Origin: Anaerovoracaceae bacterium
GTDB taxonomy: Bacteria; Bacillota; Clostridia; Peptostreptococcales; Anaerovoracaceae
Assembly: GCA_029983755.1 (NCBI GenBank)
Contig: JASBYX010000002.1
Coordinates: forward strand, 1 to 64,000
Reading direction: 5' to 3'
DNA length: 64,000 nucleotides
Shown: positions 19,291 through 29,100 of the stretch, one piece after another
Layout: each line of letters begins with the position of its first letter
Numbering within the stretch: the stretch's first letter is position 1
Made by a program: the position numbers and the translations under genes
Notes under the pieces: generated by a model
What the model was told of the DNA's origin: nothing
The model's input: the letters and a program-made list of their open reading frames with translations, nothing else
Database searches by the model: none

Positions 19291-19743
19291 TTATGGTAGA
19301 TATTTGAGAATTCTTTCAATACGATTGTGCAAAATAGTGAAGTATCCGAAGGCACGGAACACTCTCAGGAGCATAGTAATCTTAGTGATTTTCAGAAGAG
19401 AAGCACCGCTCCATGTGCTTACTGCAGGCATCACCGTTGTCAGCCACACTATAGGGATAATAGAGATTAGCCCGACAAAGTGGCAAACGAAGAACTCTCT
19501 TTTGTCGTCGGCTTTCTCAAAGGCAGAAATGTAATCAGCCCAAAGGATAACCAAGATTGCAGAGTCGATCTCCACATATGGGGAATGTTTGAAACTGAGC
19601 ACCGTAAAGTAGTCGAGACAGACCATGATGACAGATATGATTGCGCACATTCCAACGAAAACCTCATAAGCAATTTCCCACTTGCTCATTTTGCTTTCGT
19701 CAAGATCTGCTCCGATTATGTGTTTGATTTGACTGTAATCCAT
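19291..19743 (-). CDS. Pore-less voltage-sensor-like membrane protein
   Basis: 150 residues with four hydrophobic segments. The arrangement resembles S1-S4 of voltage-gated cation channels: an acidic residue in S2 (ILWADYISAFE), S3 with FVGLISIIPI, and a basic S4-like helix, LLRVFRAFGYF. There is no pore helix or selectivity filter after S4; the protein ends at RILKYLP. Start ATG follows GGGGAGGATT. Function unknown; it could be a proton or signal sensor, or a degraded channel. Confidence 0.6.
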   Translation of the reverse strand: MDYSQIKHIIGADLDESKMSKWEIAYEVFVGMCAIISVIMVCLDYFTVLSFKHSPYVEIDSAILVILWADYISAFEKADDKREFFVCHFVGLISIIPIVWLTTVMPAVSTWSGASLLKITKITMLLRVFRAFGYFTILHNRIERILKYLP

Positions 19744-19870
19744 AATCCTCCCCGTTGCAATTTGCGGTTTGTCTGTATTTTGAGCCTACGCACACTGAGG
19801 CTTATCGCCGGTTTCGTCTGAGAGCCCTGTGACTTGCTACTGTTTTGTGCCCGTGGCAAACTCAGCTTTC

Positions 19871-21463
19871 TCAAATCAGCTTTGATGTATCCAAAAAGTC
19901 GAATTTATCCAAAACCGGTTTCACATATCCTAGAATTTCGTCAACTCCACCGGTTGTACTGCTTTCAACATTCAGCGGCATTATAGGATCGTGGAGAGAC
20001 ATTCTGAGAAGAAGCCAGCCCTTAGGGAATTGTACCCTGACACCCTCAAAATTAGGCTTCTCGAGCTTTGCTCCGTGGGCCTTACCGTCGTTTTCGGCCC
20101 AGTCCTCCAATGCCTTTAGAACAGCATCACCTTTTTCTTTGAGGGAAGAACCCTTAGGAAGATTCTCGTCGGAGGATTCAGCATTCAAGACAGGTAGCCT
20201 GATTTCTCTAGATTCTGCAGGTTCCGCAAGCTCGGAAATGAGGCTGGAAATTCCCTTATCTTCTCTCTTGAGTCTGGCTGCCTCTATGACAATCTTTGTA
20301 GCAAGGAAGGCACCGTCATCAAGGAAATAATTCTCTTTAAAGGCTGCATGGCCTGAGGTTTCAATTGCCAGCGGAGAATCTTTTCCCTCCGCCTCAAGCT
20401 CCTTTGCCTTATCTATGACATTCTTATAGCCCCTCTTGTACCTGTAGTGCTTGAGGTTCAGCTTATCCTCAAGGAACTCTGTGAGCTCAGGGCTTGTAAT
20501 GCTGTCTGTAACAACGTATGAAGCAGGGTGCGCCTTGTAAATCAAGGAAGCTGCTAAAGCTATAATCCCGTTTCTTGCAATGAGGTTGCCCTTTTCATCT
20601 ATGGCAGCGACTCTGTCAACGTCAGTATCAAAGACTAGAGCAAGGTCTGCTGAAGTTTCCTTAACCTTTGCGATGATATCGTCAGTTGCTCCTTCCTTTT
20701 CAGGATTTGGAATGTGATTTGGGAAGTTCCCGTCAGGCTCAAGGTATAGGCTGCCGTCAATTACAGCACCAAGGGGTTCAAGCACGCGAGTTGCATAAAA
20801 CCCTCCCACTCCGTTTCCGGCATCAACAAGAATCTTCATCCCCTTGAGAGGAGCATCCTTCTTGTTTAGACCAACAGAAATTTGCTTCTTCAAAACCTCA
20901 CAGTAATGGCTCAAAAGATCCATGTGCTCTATAGGCTGAATGGTGAAGGCTCCTTGCTGATGGTGCATTTCGTTCTCATATAGGTTTGAAGAAATCCCTT
21001 TCCCATCAGCTCTCTGATGGGCTATTTCCAGTATCTTTGTGATGGTATCTTTGCTCACACCTCCGCTTGCCGAAAAGAATTTAAAGCCATTTCTGTTCTT
21101 TGGAAGGTGGCTTGCCGTAACCATTATAGCTCCATGGCAGTTAAAGTGTTCAAGCTTTGTGGACATGAACATTGCCGGAGTGGAAGCAAGACCCGTATCG
21201 AGGGCCATTACCCCAAGCTGCTGAAGTGTTTTGCACACTACTTTTGAAATGTGTTCCCCGGAAAGCCTTGAATCTCTCCCCACGGAAACTCTAAGATCCG
21301 TCATCGGAGAGTTTAATTTGTTAGACAAGAGGTATATAAATCCTGTTATTGTGTTTTCAATCGCCTCGTCTGTGAGGTTGACTTCCTCTCCGGGAACCCC
21401 TTCCATGGCAACGCCTCTTATGTCGCTGCCGTTCTGAAGGGACATGTAGTTTACTTTGCTCAT
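19871..21463 (-). CDS. Phosphomannomutase/phosphoglucomutase family protein
   Basis: 530-residue alpha-D-phosphohexomutase. The catalytic phosphoserine is Ser118 in TASHLP, the metal loop is DTDVDR, and the sugar-binding ETSGHAAF segment is present. Converts hexose 6-phosphate to hexose 1-phosphate for cell-envelope sugar synthesis. ATG behind AAGGAGAACATC. The 260-bp gap upstream has a GC-rich segment (21485-21590) in which I recognise no known RNA element. Confidence 0.88.
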   Translation of the reverse strand: MSKVNYMSLQNGSDIRGVAMEGVPGEEVNLTDEAIENTITGFIYLLSNKLNSPMTDLRVSVGRDSRLSGEHISKVVCKTLQQLGVMALDTGLASTPAMFMSTKLEHFNCHGAIMVTASHLPKNRNGFKFFSASGGVSKDTITKILEIAHQRADGKGISSNLYENEMHHQQGAFTIQPIEHMDLLSHYCEVLKKQISVGLNKKDAPLKGMKILVDAGNGVGGFYATRVLEPLGAVIDGSLYLEPDGNFPNHIPNPEKEGATDDIIAKVKETSADLALVFDTDVDRVAAIDEKGNLIARNGIIALAASLIYKAHPASYVVTDSITSPELTEFLEDKLNLKHYRYKRGYKNVIDKAKELEAEGKDSPLAIETSGHAAFKENYFLDDGAFLATKIVIEAARLKREDKGISSLISELAEPAESREIRLPVLNAESSDENLPKGSSLKEKGDAVLKALEDWAENDGKAHGAKLEKPNFEGVRVQFPKGWLLLRMSLHDPIMPLNVESSTTGGVDEILGYVKPVLDKFDFLDTSKLI

Positions 21464-21686
21464 GATGTTCTCCTTTTTGGTTTAAAGGCGGTACGGGAGC
21501 CGGCCGAACAAATCCCGGGATGTTTGAGAATGGCACTGATCCGCTCATCCGTTAGGAGGATAAAATAGCCGGGGCAACCGTAATCGTTTGTTGTATTGTC
21601 TTTGTTACTTTAAATCATAGTTGAAATCGGGCTTCGTGTCAACAAAATAAAGGCGTGAAGGGGGACAATAAACGGGAGAATATGCA

Positions 21687-21714
21687 TTGAAAAATTTGAC
21701 GATAATAGTATAAT
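21687..21714 (+). promoter_or_regulatory. Promoter of srtB
   Basis: TTGAAA (21687-21692), 16-bp spacer, TATAAT (21709-21714). An overlapping alternative is TTGACG (21696-21701) with TATATA (21719-21724) at 17 bp. Confidence 0.6.
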
Positions 21715-21754
21715 GTAATATATATTGAAAAGATTTCGAAAAGGGGGTATATCA

Positions 21755-22567
21755 GTGCCGAGAGAAACGAGTCAAACAAGGAAAGAAAATCGAGCCGGCA
21801 GCCAAGGGGCAAAAGGGAGCAGAACAAATAGAGGCAACAACAAAGGCAATAAAAAGAAAAGGACCTTTTATAATATAATAATTGTAATCCTGTTGATAGT
21901 CATTGCATTCAGCCTATTTCAGATAGGAAAAATACTTTGGGGATACTATCATAGCAGCAAGACCTATGCAAATATAGCGGAGATTGCAGGGGTGGAATCG
22001 GAGAAAGATGATAAGGTAAATTTTGATGAGCTTCTAAAGCAAAACCCTGATACCAAGGCATGGATTAAGCGGGAAGATATAGGGTTAAACTATCCTGTAA
22101 TGCAGGCAAAGGATAACGACTATTACCTGTACAGACTATTCAACGGGGAATACAGCAAAAATGGCTCTTTGTTCATTGATTATAGAAACGAGAACCCGTT
22201 CAAGGACTTTTTGACTATCATATACGGTCACCATATGAAGGATGGATCCATGTTCGCCCCAATAATGAAGTACAGGGCACAGGATTTTTATGACAAGCAT
22301 AAGAAGTTGCATTTCTACACGCCGGAGCAGAACTATAATCTCGTAATCGTTGCAGCGGCCTATATTGATGCTTCGGCTTCCCAGTATAAGTTCTATTTTA
22401 ACGAGGCGGAGAAGGCGAGCTATGTTGAATGGCTCAAATCCCATTCGGTAATCGACACAGGGGAGGAAATTACCACCGAGGATCATCTCGTGATGTTAAG
22501 CACCTGTGTAGATGCAAGCTCCGACAATAGATTCGTGGTTTATGGAAAGCTCGTTCCTAAGAAATAG
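21755..22567 (+). CDS. srtB: Class B sortase
   Basis: 270 residues. A basic, Asn/Gly-rich cytoplasmic tail (1-37) precedes one membrane helix (about 39-58). The catalytic set is His159 (IYGHHMKDGSMF), Cys251 (MLSTC) and Arg259 (SSDNRFVVYGKL). The NYPVMQAKDNDYYLYRLFNG segment is typical of class B. GTG 21755 is chosen because AAGGGGG lies seven bases upstream; a TTG at 21725 is in frame but lacks a site. No NPxTN substrate lies beside it; the C69 peptidase at 51097 has a sorting-like tail. Confidence 0.9.
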   Translation: MPRETSQTRKENRAGSQGAKGSRTNRGNNKGNKKKRTFYNIIIVILLIVIAFSLFQIGKILWGYYHSSKTYANIAEIAGVESEKDDKVNFDELLKQNPDTKAWIKREDIGLNYPVMQAKDNDYYLYRLFNGEYSKNGSLFIDYRNENPFKDFLTIIYGHHMKDGSMFAPIMKYRAQDFYDKHKKLHFYTPEQNYNLVIVAAAYIDASASQYKFYFNEAEKASYVEWLKSHSVIDTGEEITTEDHLVMLSTCVDASSDNRFVVYGKLVPKK

Positions 22568-22643
22568 GTAAGGCAGAGCTTTAGGGTAAATCCGTTGTAG
22601 GCAAACGGCTTTATACGCATTCAACAAAATAGCTATTTGCAGG

Positions 22644-22675
22644 GCATCTCTTTATAAGAAGGGGGTGCTCTTTTT
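22644..22675 (+). terminator. Terminator after srtB
   Basis: GCATCTC and GGGGGTGC pair with G-U wobbles, followed by TCTTTTT. Confidence 0.5.
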
Positions 22676-22773
22676 CGTGGGGTTAAATATGTTCAGAGGC
22701 TACAAAGATTTTTATAATTACAAATTTTATAAATTATCAAAAAAACTAAAAACTTCAAAGCTAAAAACTTCTA

Positions 22774-22802
22774 TTGCAAAGAGTTTTGCAATGTGATATA
22801 TT
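22774..22802 (+). promoter_or_regulatory. Promoter with palindromic operator for the XRE cassette
   Basis: TTGCAA (22774-22779), 17-bp spacer, TATATT (22797-22802). The -35 box lies in an inverted repeat TTGCAAA-GAGT-TTTGCAA (22774-22791). A second dyad, ATGTGAT (22791-22797) with ATCACAT further down, spans the -10. These are natural binding sites for the XRE repressor of the same operon. Confidence 0.6.
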
Positions 22803-22852
22803 TATCTCATAAGTTAGAAATAAATCACATATATTAGAGTGGGAGGAATGAA

Positions 22853-23323
22853 ATGAAAAAGGAAATTAAAGTAAAGCAAAGTCTAATGTATCATTATGAA
22901 TTAGAAGGCATCGGGCTATGCATTCTTGCTATAGCGTTCGTGGTAAAATTGATTGTAATAGAAAATGTACATTCAGAAAGCATGGACTTTTTTCATTCAG
23001 TACTATTGACAATTAGCACCGCTATGTCGATGTTTTGTGGTTTTATGGTTTACTCAAGAAAACACGAAAAAATGGACGAAATGGCAAAGGAAAACTATAG
23101 AGATGCGAAAGCGTATGCTAATAAGATTACTATGAATCTTTTATTGTTATGCTTAGTAGTGTTTTTTCTCTTAGAAATACTTAAGTTTAAATCAACGCTA
23201 CCGCTGGGCTTCACTAGGAACAATTCTGCATGGATAGAAATAGCACTTGTTTTAATATTATCTATACTAGGAATCAACAACATTATAATCTGGCACAAGT
23301 TCGCTAGCTTAGAAAAGGAATAA
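22853..23323 (+). CDS. Four-helix membrane protein paired with an XRE regulator
   Basis: 156 residues with four predicted helices and a charged middle loop (DEMAKENYRDAKAYA). Unrecognised family; it resembles small membrane proteins commonly encoded just before short Cro/CI-type regulators in Firmicutes, possibly sensors or antagonists of the regulator. Start ATG behind GGGAGGAATGAA. The regulator gene begins 9 bp later. Confidence 0.7.
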   Translation: MKKEIKVKQSLMYHYELEGIGLCILAIAFVVKLIVIENVHSESMDFFHSVLLTISTAMSMFCGFMVYSRKHEKMDEMAKENYRDAKAYANKITMNLLLLCLVVFFLLEILKFKSTLPLGFTRNNSAWIEIALVLILSILGINNIIIWHKFASLEKE

Positions 23324-23332
23324 AGGTTCATC

Positions 23333-23539
23333 ATGTCAAAGCTAAAAACGAGGATGTATGAATATCGAAAAGAGATGAACCTCCAGCAGGCGGAATTGGC
23401 AGACCTTGTGGGAGTGCGAAGAGAAACTATAGGGAAGCTGGAAAACGGTAAATACAATCCCTCCCTTAAACTTGCAATGGATATTTCAAAGGTATTTGGG
23501 AAATCCGTAGAGGAAGTATTCCGTTTTGAAGAGGAGTGA
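23333..23539 (+). CDS. XRE-family helix-turn-helix regulator (YgzD/Cro-like)
   Basis: 68-residue DNA-binding protein made of one HTH_3 domain: [43 protein letters not shown] sequence over residues about 14-52, ending [10 protein letters not shown]. Such minimal regulators usually repress their own operon. Stop is only 4 bp before the start of the macro-domain gene, which implies co-transcription. Confidence 0.9.
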   Translation: MSKLKTRMYEYRKEMNLQQAELADLVGVRRETIGKLENGKYNPSLKLAMDISKVFGKSVEEVFRFEEE

Positions 23540-23543
23540 AATC

Positions 23544-24581
23544 ATGTCTTTTAAGATAGTTCGAAATGACATCACCAAAATGAAAGTGGATGCAATAGTC
23601 AATACGGCCAATCCTGAACCTGTAGTTGGATATGGTCTCGATCAAGGCATTCATCAAAAATCGGGGCCGGAACTTTTGAAAGCCCGGCAAAAAATCGGGG
23701 AAATCAAGATAGGTCAAGCAGCTATAACACCGGCCTTTGGATTGGATGCTAAGTTTGTCATTCACGCTGTGGGCCCTGTTTGGCAAGGAGGAACGAGTGA
23801 CGAAGAAAAGCATCTTAGGGATACTTACTTAAATATTCTTAAATTAGCAACAAAATACCATTGCATGTCCGTTGCCCTTCCGTTGATGTCCACAGGCAAC
23901 TACGGCTTTCCCAAATCCAAAGCTCTTAAAATAGCTGTGGAAGTTATAAGGAACTTCTTGAGGGATAATGATACAGAGATTTATCTGGTTATTTTCGGGA
24001 AAGAGGAAATGTTATTGTCAGAGAAATTGTTCTCTGAGGTTAGAAGTTATATTGACGAAAATTATGTAAAAGAGAAATTCAAGGAAGAGTACAAAACCGA
24101 AAGACCTACAGAATTAAGGGATGTATCAGGTCAAATTAGTCGGTATAATCTTTTGGGTGAAGCAAATCATTCATATGAGCAATTTACATTAAAAGAGCCA
24201 CTTGCGATAGACGAAGGAAGTATTGCGAAGCTACTTGATAATCTCGATGCTAGCTTTTCGGAGACTTTACTTAAGCTCATTGATAAAACAGGTAAAAAAG
24301 ATTCAGAAATATACAAAAAAGCAAATGTAGATCGCAAGCTTTTCTCTAAGATAAGGACAAATAAAGATTATAGGCCAACAAAGAAAACAGCTATAGCTTT
24401 TGCCTTAGCCCTTGAGCTAGACATTAAGGAAACCGAAGAGCTAATATCTAGAGCTGGATATACCCTGTCCCACAGCAATAAATTTGATATTATTGTTGAA
24501 TATTTTATCCTCCATAGAAATTATGATATCTACGAACTAAATGAAGTGCTTTTTACATTCGACCAACCTATCATAGGATAA
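23544..24581 (+). CDS. Macro-domain protein with C-terminal HTH-like domain
   Basis: 345 residues. Residues about 1-160 form a macro domain that binds ADP-ribose: KVDAIVNTANPEP, a divergent glycine loop VGYGLDQGIHQKSG (usual form GGGVDGAIH), FVIHAVGP and PLMSTGNYGFP. Residues about 230-325 look like a helical HTH/XRE-related module (KKDSEIYKKANVDRKLFSKI; KKTAIAFALALELD). Start ATG 23544 behind GAGGAG. Probably removes or reads ADP-ribose marks or NAD-derived signals. Position between XRE and VWA genes suggests one functional cassette. Confidence 0.82.
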   Translation: MSFKIVRNDITKMKVDAIVNTANPEPVVGYGLDQGIHQKSGPELLKARQKIGEIKIGQAAITPAFGLDAKFVIHAVGPVWQGGTSDEEKHLRDTYLNILKLATKYHCMSVALPLMSTGNYGFPKSKALKIAVEVIRNFLRDNDTEIYLVIFGKEEMLLSEKLFSEVRSYIDENYVKEKFKEEYKTERPTELRDVSGQISRYNLLGEANHSYEQFTLKEPLAIDEGSIAKLLDNLDASFSETLLKLIDKTGKKDSEIYKKANVDRKLFSKIRTNKDYRPTKKTAIAFALALELDIKETEELISRAGYTLSHSNKFDIIVEYFILHRNYDIYELNEVLFTFDQPIIG

Positions 24582-24668
24582 AATACAAATAAATGTCGCT
24601 TTGAAAGCGACCAACCTAGTTCCAAGTCTCCATATAATAAAGAAAAAGAAATTTTGGAGGGAACTGAA

Positions 24669-25310
24669 ATGGTAGAAATTGTATTTATCTTAGATAGAAG
24701 TGGGTCAATGGAAGGCTTGGAGAAGGATACAATAGGCGGTTTTAACTCAATGATCGAAGAGCAGAAGAGTAAACCTGGTAAAGCACTAGTTTCTACTGTA
24801 TTATTCGATGATAAAGTTAGCGTTATTCATGATAGAATACCCCTTGAGAATGTACCACGCTTAACGGAGAGAGAGTATTTTGTTAGAGGTTGCACGGCAT
24901 TGCTCGATGCAGTAGGCGGAGCTATCAATCACATCGGGAATATTCATAAATATGCCCGAGAGGAGGACATTCCTTCAGAGACAATATTTGTAATAACGAC
25001 GGATGGCCTTGAGAACGCCAGTCGAAACTATACATATGGAAAAATTAAGGAAATGATCAATCGCCAAAAGGAAATGTACGGTTGGGAGTTTATCTTCCTA
25101 GGTGCTAATATGGATGCGGCTGCTGAAGCCGAGCGTTTCGGGATCGATTCTAACAGAGCAGCAAGCTATAATAACGACAGGGTTGGTACGGCACTGAACT
25201 ATGAGGTTATAGGTGAAACTATAACAACTTTAAGGTTTGAAGCCAAGATCGAGGATGGGTGGAAAACTGCTATTGATAGAGACTACCATACCAGAGAAAG
25301 ACACAAGTAG
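24669..25310 (+). CDS. VWA-domain protein (TerY-like)
   Basis: 213 residues, essentially a single von Willebrand A domain. MIDAS metal site: DRSGSM (Asp9, Ser11, Ser13), Thr in the GCTALLDA loop, and TTDGLEN. No signal peptide, so cytoplasmic. Resembles TerY-like VWA proteins that act as scaffolds in stress or ter-type systems. ATG 24669 lies behind GGAGG; the TTG at 24654 overlaps that site and is rejected. 87 bp downstream of the macro gene with no terminator seen. Confidence 0.85.
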   Translation: MVEIVFILDRSGSMEGLEKDTIGGFNSMIEEQKSKPGKALVSTVLFDDKVSVIHDRIPLENVPRLTEREYFVRGCTALLDAVGGAINHIGNIHKYAREEDIPSETIFVITTDGLENASRNYTYGKIKEMINRQKEMYGWEFIFLGANMDAAAEAERFGIDSNRAASYNNDRVGTALNYEVIGETITTLRFEAKIEDGWKTAIDRDYHTRERHK

Positions 25311-25344
25311 AGCCATATTTAAGACCCCAAATGTAGTTGTGTCA

Positions 25345-25470
25345 GAGTAAATCTCAAAATGTAACATATGTCCCGACAACTAAGAAGAGTACATCTCAAA
25401 ATGTAACATATGTCTTGACAACTGAGAAGAGCAAATCTCAAAGTGTAAAATATGTCTTAACAGCTGAGAA
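25345..25470. repeat. Three tandem 42-bp imperfect repeats
   Basis: Units 25345-25386, 25387-25428 and 25429-25470 each start GAG(T/C)A(A/C)ATCTCAAA and share GTAA(C/A)ATATGTC. An inverted copy of the core (one mismatch in 22) sits at 26089-26110, beside the helicase stop codon. Together they look like the multi-copy ends of a decayed insertion sequence, perhaps IS21-like, framing the tmRNA gene. No transposase remains. The 25311-25617 gap contains only these repeats and the tmRNA terminator. Confidence 0.75.
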
Positions 25471-25580
25471 AGAGATGCCTCATATTTGCATGGATAGACG
25501 TTGACTTTTTCATGCTCTCGCCTTTTCTTTCCAAACAAGAGTTTGGCTTGGTATCTCTCGCCTCCCCATATAAAAAACAA

Positions 25581-25608
25581 AAAAGCACCGAGGCAATCGG
25601 TGCTTTTC
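25581..25608. terminator. Terminator of the tmRNA gene
   Basis: AAAAGCACCGA and TCGGTGCTTTT form an 11-bp stem with a five-base loop; both strands end in a T-run. Confidence 0.9.
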
Positions 25609-25617
25609 TTTTAAGTT

Positions 25618-25972
25618 TGGTGGAAGTGGCGAGAGTTGAACTCGCGTCCGAAAAGATATTCACAAGGCTTTCTCCGAGCGAAGACCCTCGAAAAATTTCA
25701 TCTGCCCATTCCCAAGAGTCACGGATAAGAACAGACTAGTCAGTTATACGATCCAGGTTACCTGACACTCACCGGAAAGTTTCCTGCATGGTTTGATGCC
25801 TTTAAGCGGCCTACAGGAAAACCGCTCAAGACACGCGGGCTGAACTACGCAGCCATTGCGAAATTATTATTATTTTTAGCGTTTATATTTAAACGGCCAC
25901 TTTTAACGTAGACTTGGCGACTACGGCTCGCTTACCCAGCTTCAACCTCCCCGTCGAAACCATTTCACCCCC
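25618..25972 (-). ncRNA. ssrA: tmRNA (transfer-messenger RNA)
   Basis: About 355 nt on the minus strand. The 5' end GGGGGTG (25972) pairs with the 3' CACTTCC of the acceptor stem, followed by ACCA (end 25618), allowing G-U pairs. The T-arm GAGTTCAACTC and the 5' GGTTTCGACGGGG segment are diagnostic. The resume codon is probably GCT at 25880-25878, and the tag reads AKNNNNFAMAA with TAG at 25847-25845. It rescues ribosomes on broken mRNAs with SmpB, and the hydrophobic AMAA end marks products for proteolysis. Confidence 0.95.
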
Positions 25973-26022
25973 ATATCAAATACATCAAATGTGTCGGGCT
26001 GTCAGCCTTTTCTTATGTACTT

Positions 26023-26051
26023 ATTTTAGCACAAAACAATTGTATGTGCAA
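26023..26051 (-). promoter_or_regulatory. Promoter of ssrA
   Basis: On the minus strand: TTGCAC (26051-26046), 17-bp spacer, TAAAAT (26028-26023). Transcript would start about 44 nt before the mature tmRNA 5' end. Confidence 0.75.
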
Positions 26052-26068
26052 GGGGGTGTCTATTTTTG

Positions 26069-26110
26069 TTGACCTACTATTTTTAGTGGTCAAGACATAA
26101 GTTACATTTT
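26069..26110. repeat. Hairpin and inverted copy of the 42-bp repeat core
   Basis: 26069-26093 is a dyad (TTGACC/GGTCAA and ACTA/TAGT around TTTT). It runs into GTCAAGACATAAGTTACATTT, the inverted form of the repeat core at 25345-25470. Probably the other end of the same decayed element. Confidence 0.6.
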
Positions 26111-26111
26111 T

Positions 26112-29100
26112 TTACTCCAAAAGTTCGAGAATTTCATCCTTACTCATTCCTGAGAGACCTCTAAATTCGCCGGAAATGATCTCGTCCGCTAGGGCCTTCT
26201 TTTTCTCCTGCATGTCTAAGATCTTTTCTTCGATGGAGTTCTTGATTATAAGCTTATATACGGTGACATTTCTGTTTTGCCCTATTCGATGAGCACGGTC
26301 AGTGGCCTGATTTTGAGCAGCTACGTTCCACCACGGGTCAAAATGTACAACAATATCTGCCCCGGTAAGGTTAAGACCGGTGCCTCCGGCCTTTAGAGAT
26401 ATGAGGAAAACAGGGACGTCTCCGCTGTTGAAATCTTTAACTAGGCTAAGCCTCTCTTGTTTTGGAGTTTTACCGGTTATTGAATACCACTTTATTCCTT
26501 GTGCCGTCAGCTTTTGTCCTAGAATGCCTAATATACTTGTAAATTGAGAGAAAACGAGAACCTTGTGCTCCCCGTCTATAGCACTTTCGATAAGTTGGAT
26601 GCAGCCTTGGGTTTTCGCTGAATTTCCATCGTAATCCTCGAATAAAACAGATGGATCACAGCAAATCTGTCTAGTTTTAGTGAGCTCGGCAAGAACTTGC
26701 AGTTTAGTTTTGTTAAAGGAGTTATCCTCCTGATTAATCAAGAATTTTTTTAACTTTAAAACCTGCCCGTCATATAGATTTTGTTGCTTTTCTTCCATCT
26801 TCATGTATTTGATTTCTTCAATTTTCTCAGGCAAATCCTTCAAAACATCGGACTTTAATCTTCTCAGGATAAATGGTTGAACCATCTTTTTGAGGCTTCC
26901 CATAATGTCATCATCATTATTCCTTATGATAGGCGTCTCTATATGTTTTCTGAAATGATCATAAGTATATAAAAACCCCGGCATCAAAAAGTCAAAGATG
27001 CTCCATAATTCACTAAGCCTATTTTCGATCGGTGTCCCGGTTAAAGCTATCTTTTTTCTAGCTTTTATTACTTTGACTGATTTAGCAGCACCGGTATTGT
27101 GATTCTTAATATACTGTGCTTCATCTATGACAACATACTCAAAAGAGCAATCTTCGTAGAGCTCAACGTCCCTCTTTAGGAAATCATAAGAAGTGATCAA
27201 AACATCACAATCATAGTTATTACAGTATCTTTTGACTAGCTCTTTCCTGACACTTTTGCTACCGGCGATTACCTGAACCTTAACATCAGGCGCAAACTTT
27301 TCAATCTCATCTTCCCAGTTATATATTAGAGAGGCAGGACAAACCACAAGAGACGGAGAAGATGGCTGTCCATTACGCATTTCCCTATTTGCCTGAAAGA
27401 GTCCTATAACTTGAAGTGTCTTTCCAAGTCCCATATCATCGGCAAGTATGCATCCAAAACCGTAGTCTGTCATCATGCGGAGCCATTTATATCCAAAGAT
27501 CTGGTAATTGCGCATAACAGTTTCCAAGGATTTGGGCACTTCATAGCTTGACTCATTGATGGTCTTAAAATCTCTTACAAGTTCCCTAAAGCGACTGTCA
27601 CGGTCAGTATAAAAGTAGTCGTTTTCTTCCAGCAGTTTTTCAACGTACAGTGTGCGATAAAGGGGGAGCTCGGCTTTCCCGGATTTTAACTCTCCAGGAG
27701 AAATATTAAGAGAATCGAACATTTTCCCAAGTTCTTCAAAATCCTCATTTATATCCACGAATTGGCCATTCCTAAGCTTGTGGTATCTCTTGCGTTTTTT
27801 GTAGCTTGACAGAATCGCCAAGAGCTCATCATGACTTATATCTTCTGCAGAAACTTCAAGATTCATAAGGTCACTTTCCACAGAAACCCCGATTGAAATC
27901 TTCGCTTTTCGTCGCACCTTGAGGTTGTCAAACTGTTTTGTTGATTTAACCTCACAGAAATCCAACATTTCCTCCACGCCCCGGGTAAGCATTGTATAGA
28001 TTGCCTCATCGCTTCTTTCACAACAAAATACCTCTTTATCAGGGTCTATGACGGAGAGATACTTTTCCATCAAGTCGAAAGCTTTCTCTTCGATGAATTT
28101 CAATCTATTTGTTGAGTCCGCCTTATTGTTCTGCCAGTCGAATATGGAGTAAGTTTTTTGGTCATATGTCACGGCTATCTTACCCTCGGGGAGGCCTGAA
28201 GAGGCATCAAGATATATGGTAAATTCCGGAGTGGTAGATACGTATTCGGAAATAAAATCATCGTCCGGCTCATCAAAATCAACATATTTTCTCAGCTCTG
28301 GAAGAGTGTAATTGTAAAACTCTGAAAGATTGTTCCTACCGATTTGTAGGTAAACCTCGTTAGAGGAGTTTTTGATAAGCTCCAGTGGACCAAAGTTAGG
28401 TTGGGAATTATCAGGGATTCGATTGAGTTCTCCCGATGTGTCAGTTAATTTGATGAAGTAAGAATGCAATGTCCCATTGAAAATTTGGGGAAGAAACCCA
28501 TGGATTTCTATACCATCGAAGATATCCTTGTTGTTCACCAACTTTTCTATTTTTAAATTTGCAGAAGGAGTGCCTTCAACAGAATTTATCGGCAACTTTT
28601 CCTTTGTATTTGGGTCTTGATAAAATATGGGTTTCCCCTTTGAAATATCGTAGAAATCATCCCATGCATTTTTGTAGATAGGTGTTTCCCTTTTGATGTT
28701 CAGTGTAGGAGATAGCCACGATGCCCTGTAACTTTTGACGTAGGTTAGAGCTTTTTCTGCAGTATCCACAGAATCGGCTATTATTTTGTAGTACCCCTTA
28801 CTGTCCTGATCAAAGTCTTCCCTTGAGAAATCTATGGTCTTGTTTTTCCCAAGTCTAAACTTAGCCTTTACTGAATATGCAGAGATGAGATCGTTGACAT
28901 CTTTTAGCACGAAAAGCTTGTTTTTATCGCCGATTTTCCATGTGAGAACATAATCACCATTATTTAGTGTCAAAGTAGGCAGCAGTGTGACGGATTCTTT
29001 AGATGGAGCTGTTTCTTGGCCCTTTGAACCGAGTGAATTTCTCGATAAATCTATGAGAAGCTTCGACCCGGGATCGGTGATGTCGAGGTAATTTGCATTT

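Noticed and set aside
23526..23543. TTG start for the macro-domain gene inside the XRE gene
   Set aside because: ATG 23544 has GAGGAG at the right distance; the TTG has none.
25345..25470. CRISPR array
   Set aside because: The 42-bp units are directly adjacent without spacers, only three copies, and no cas genes are present.
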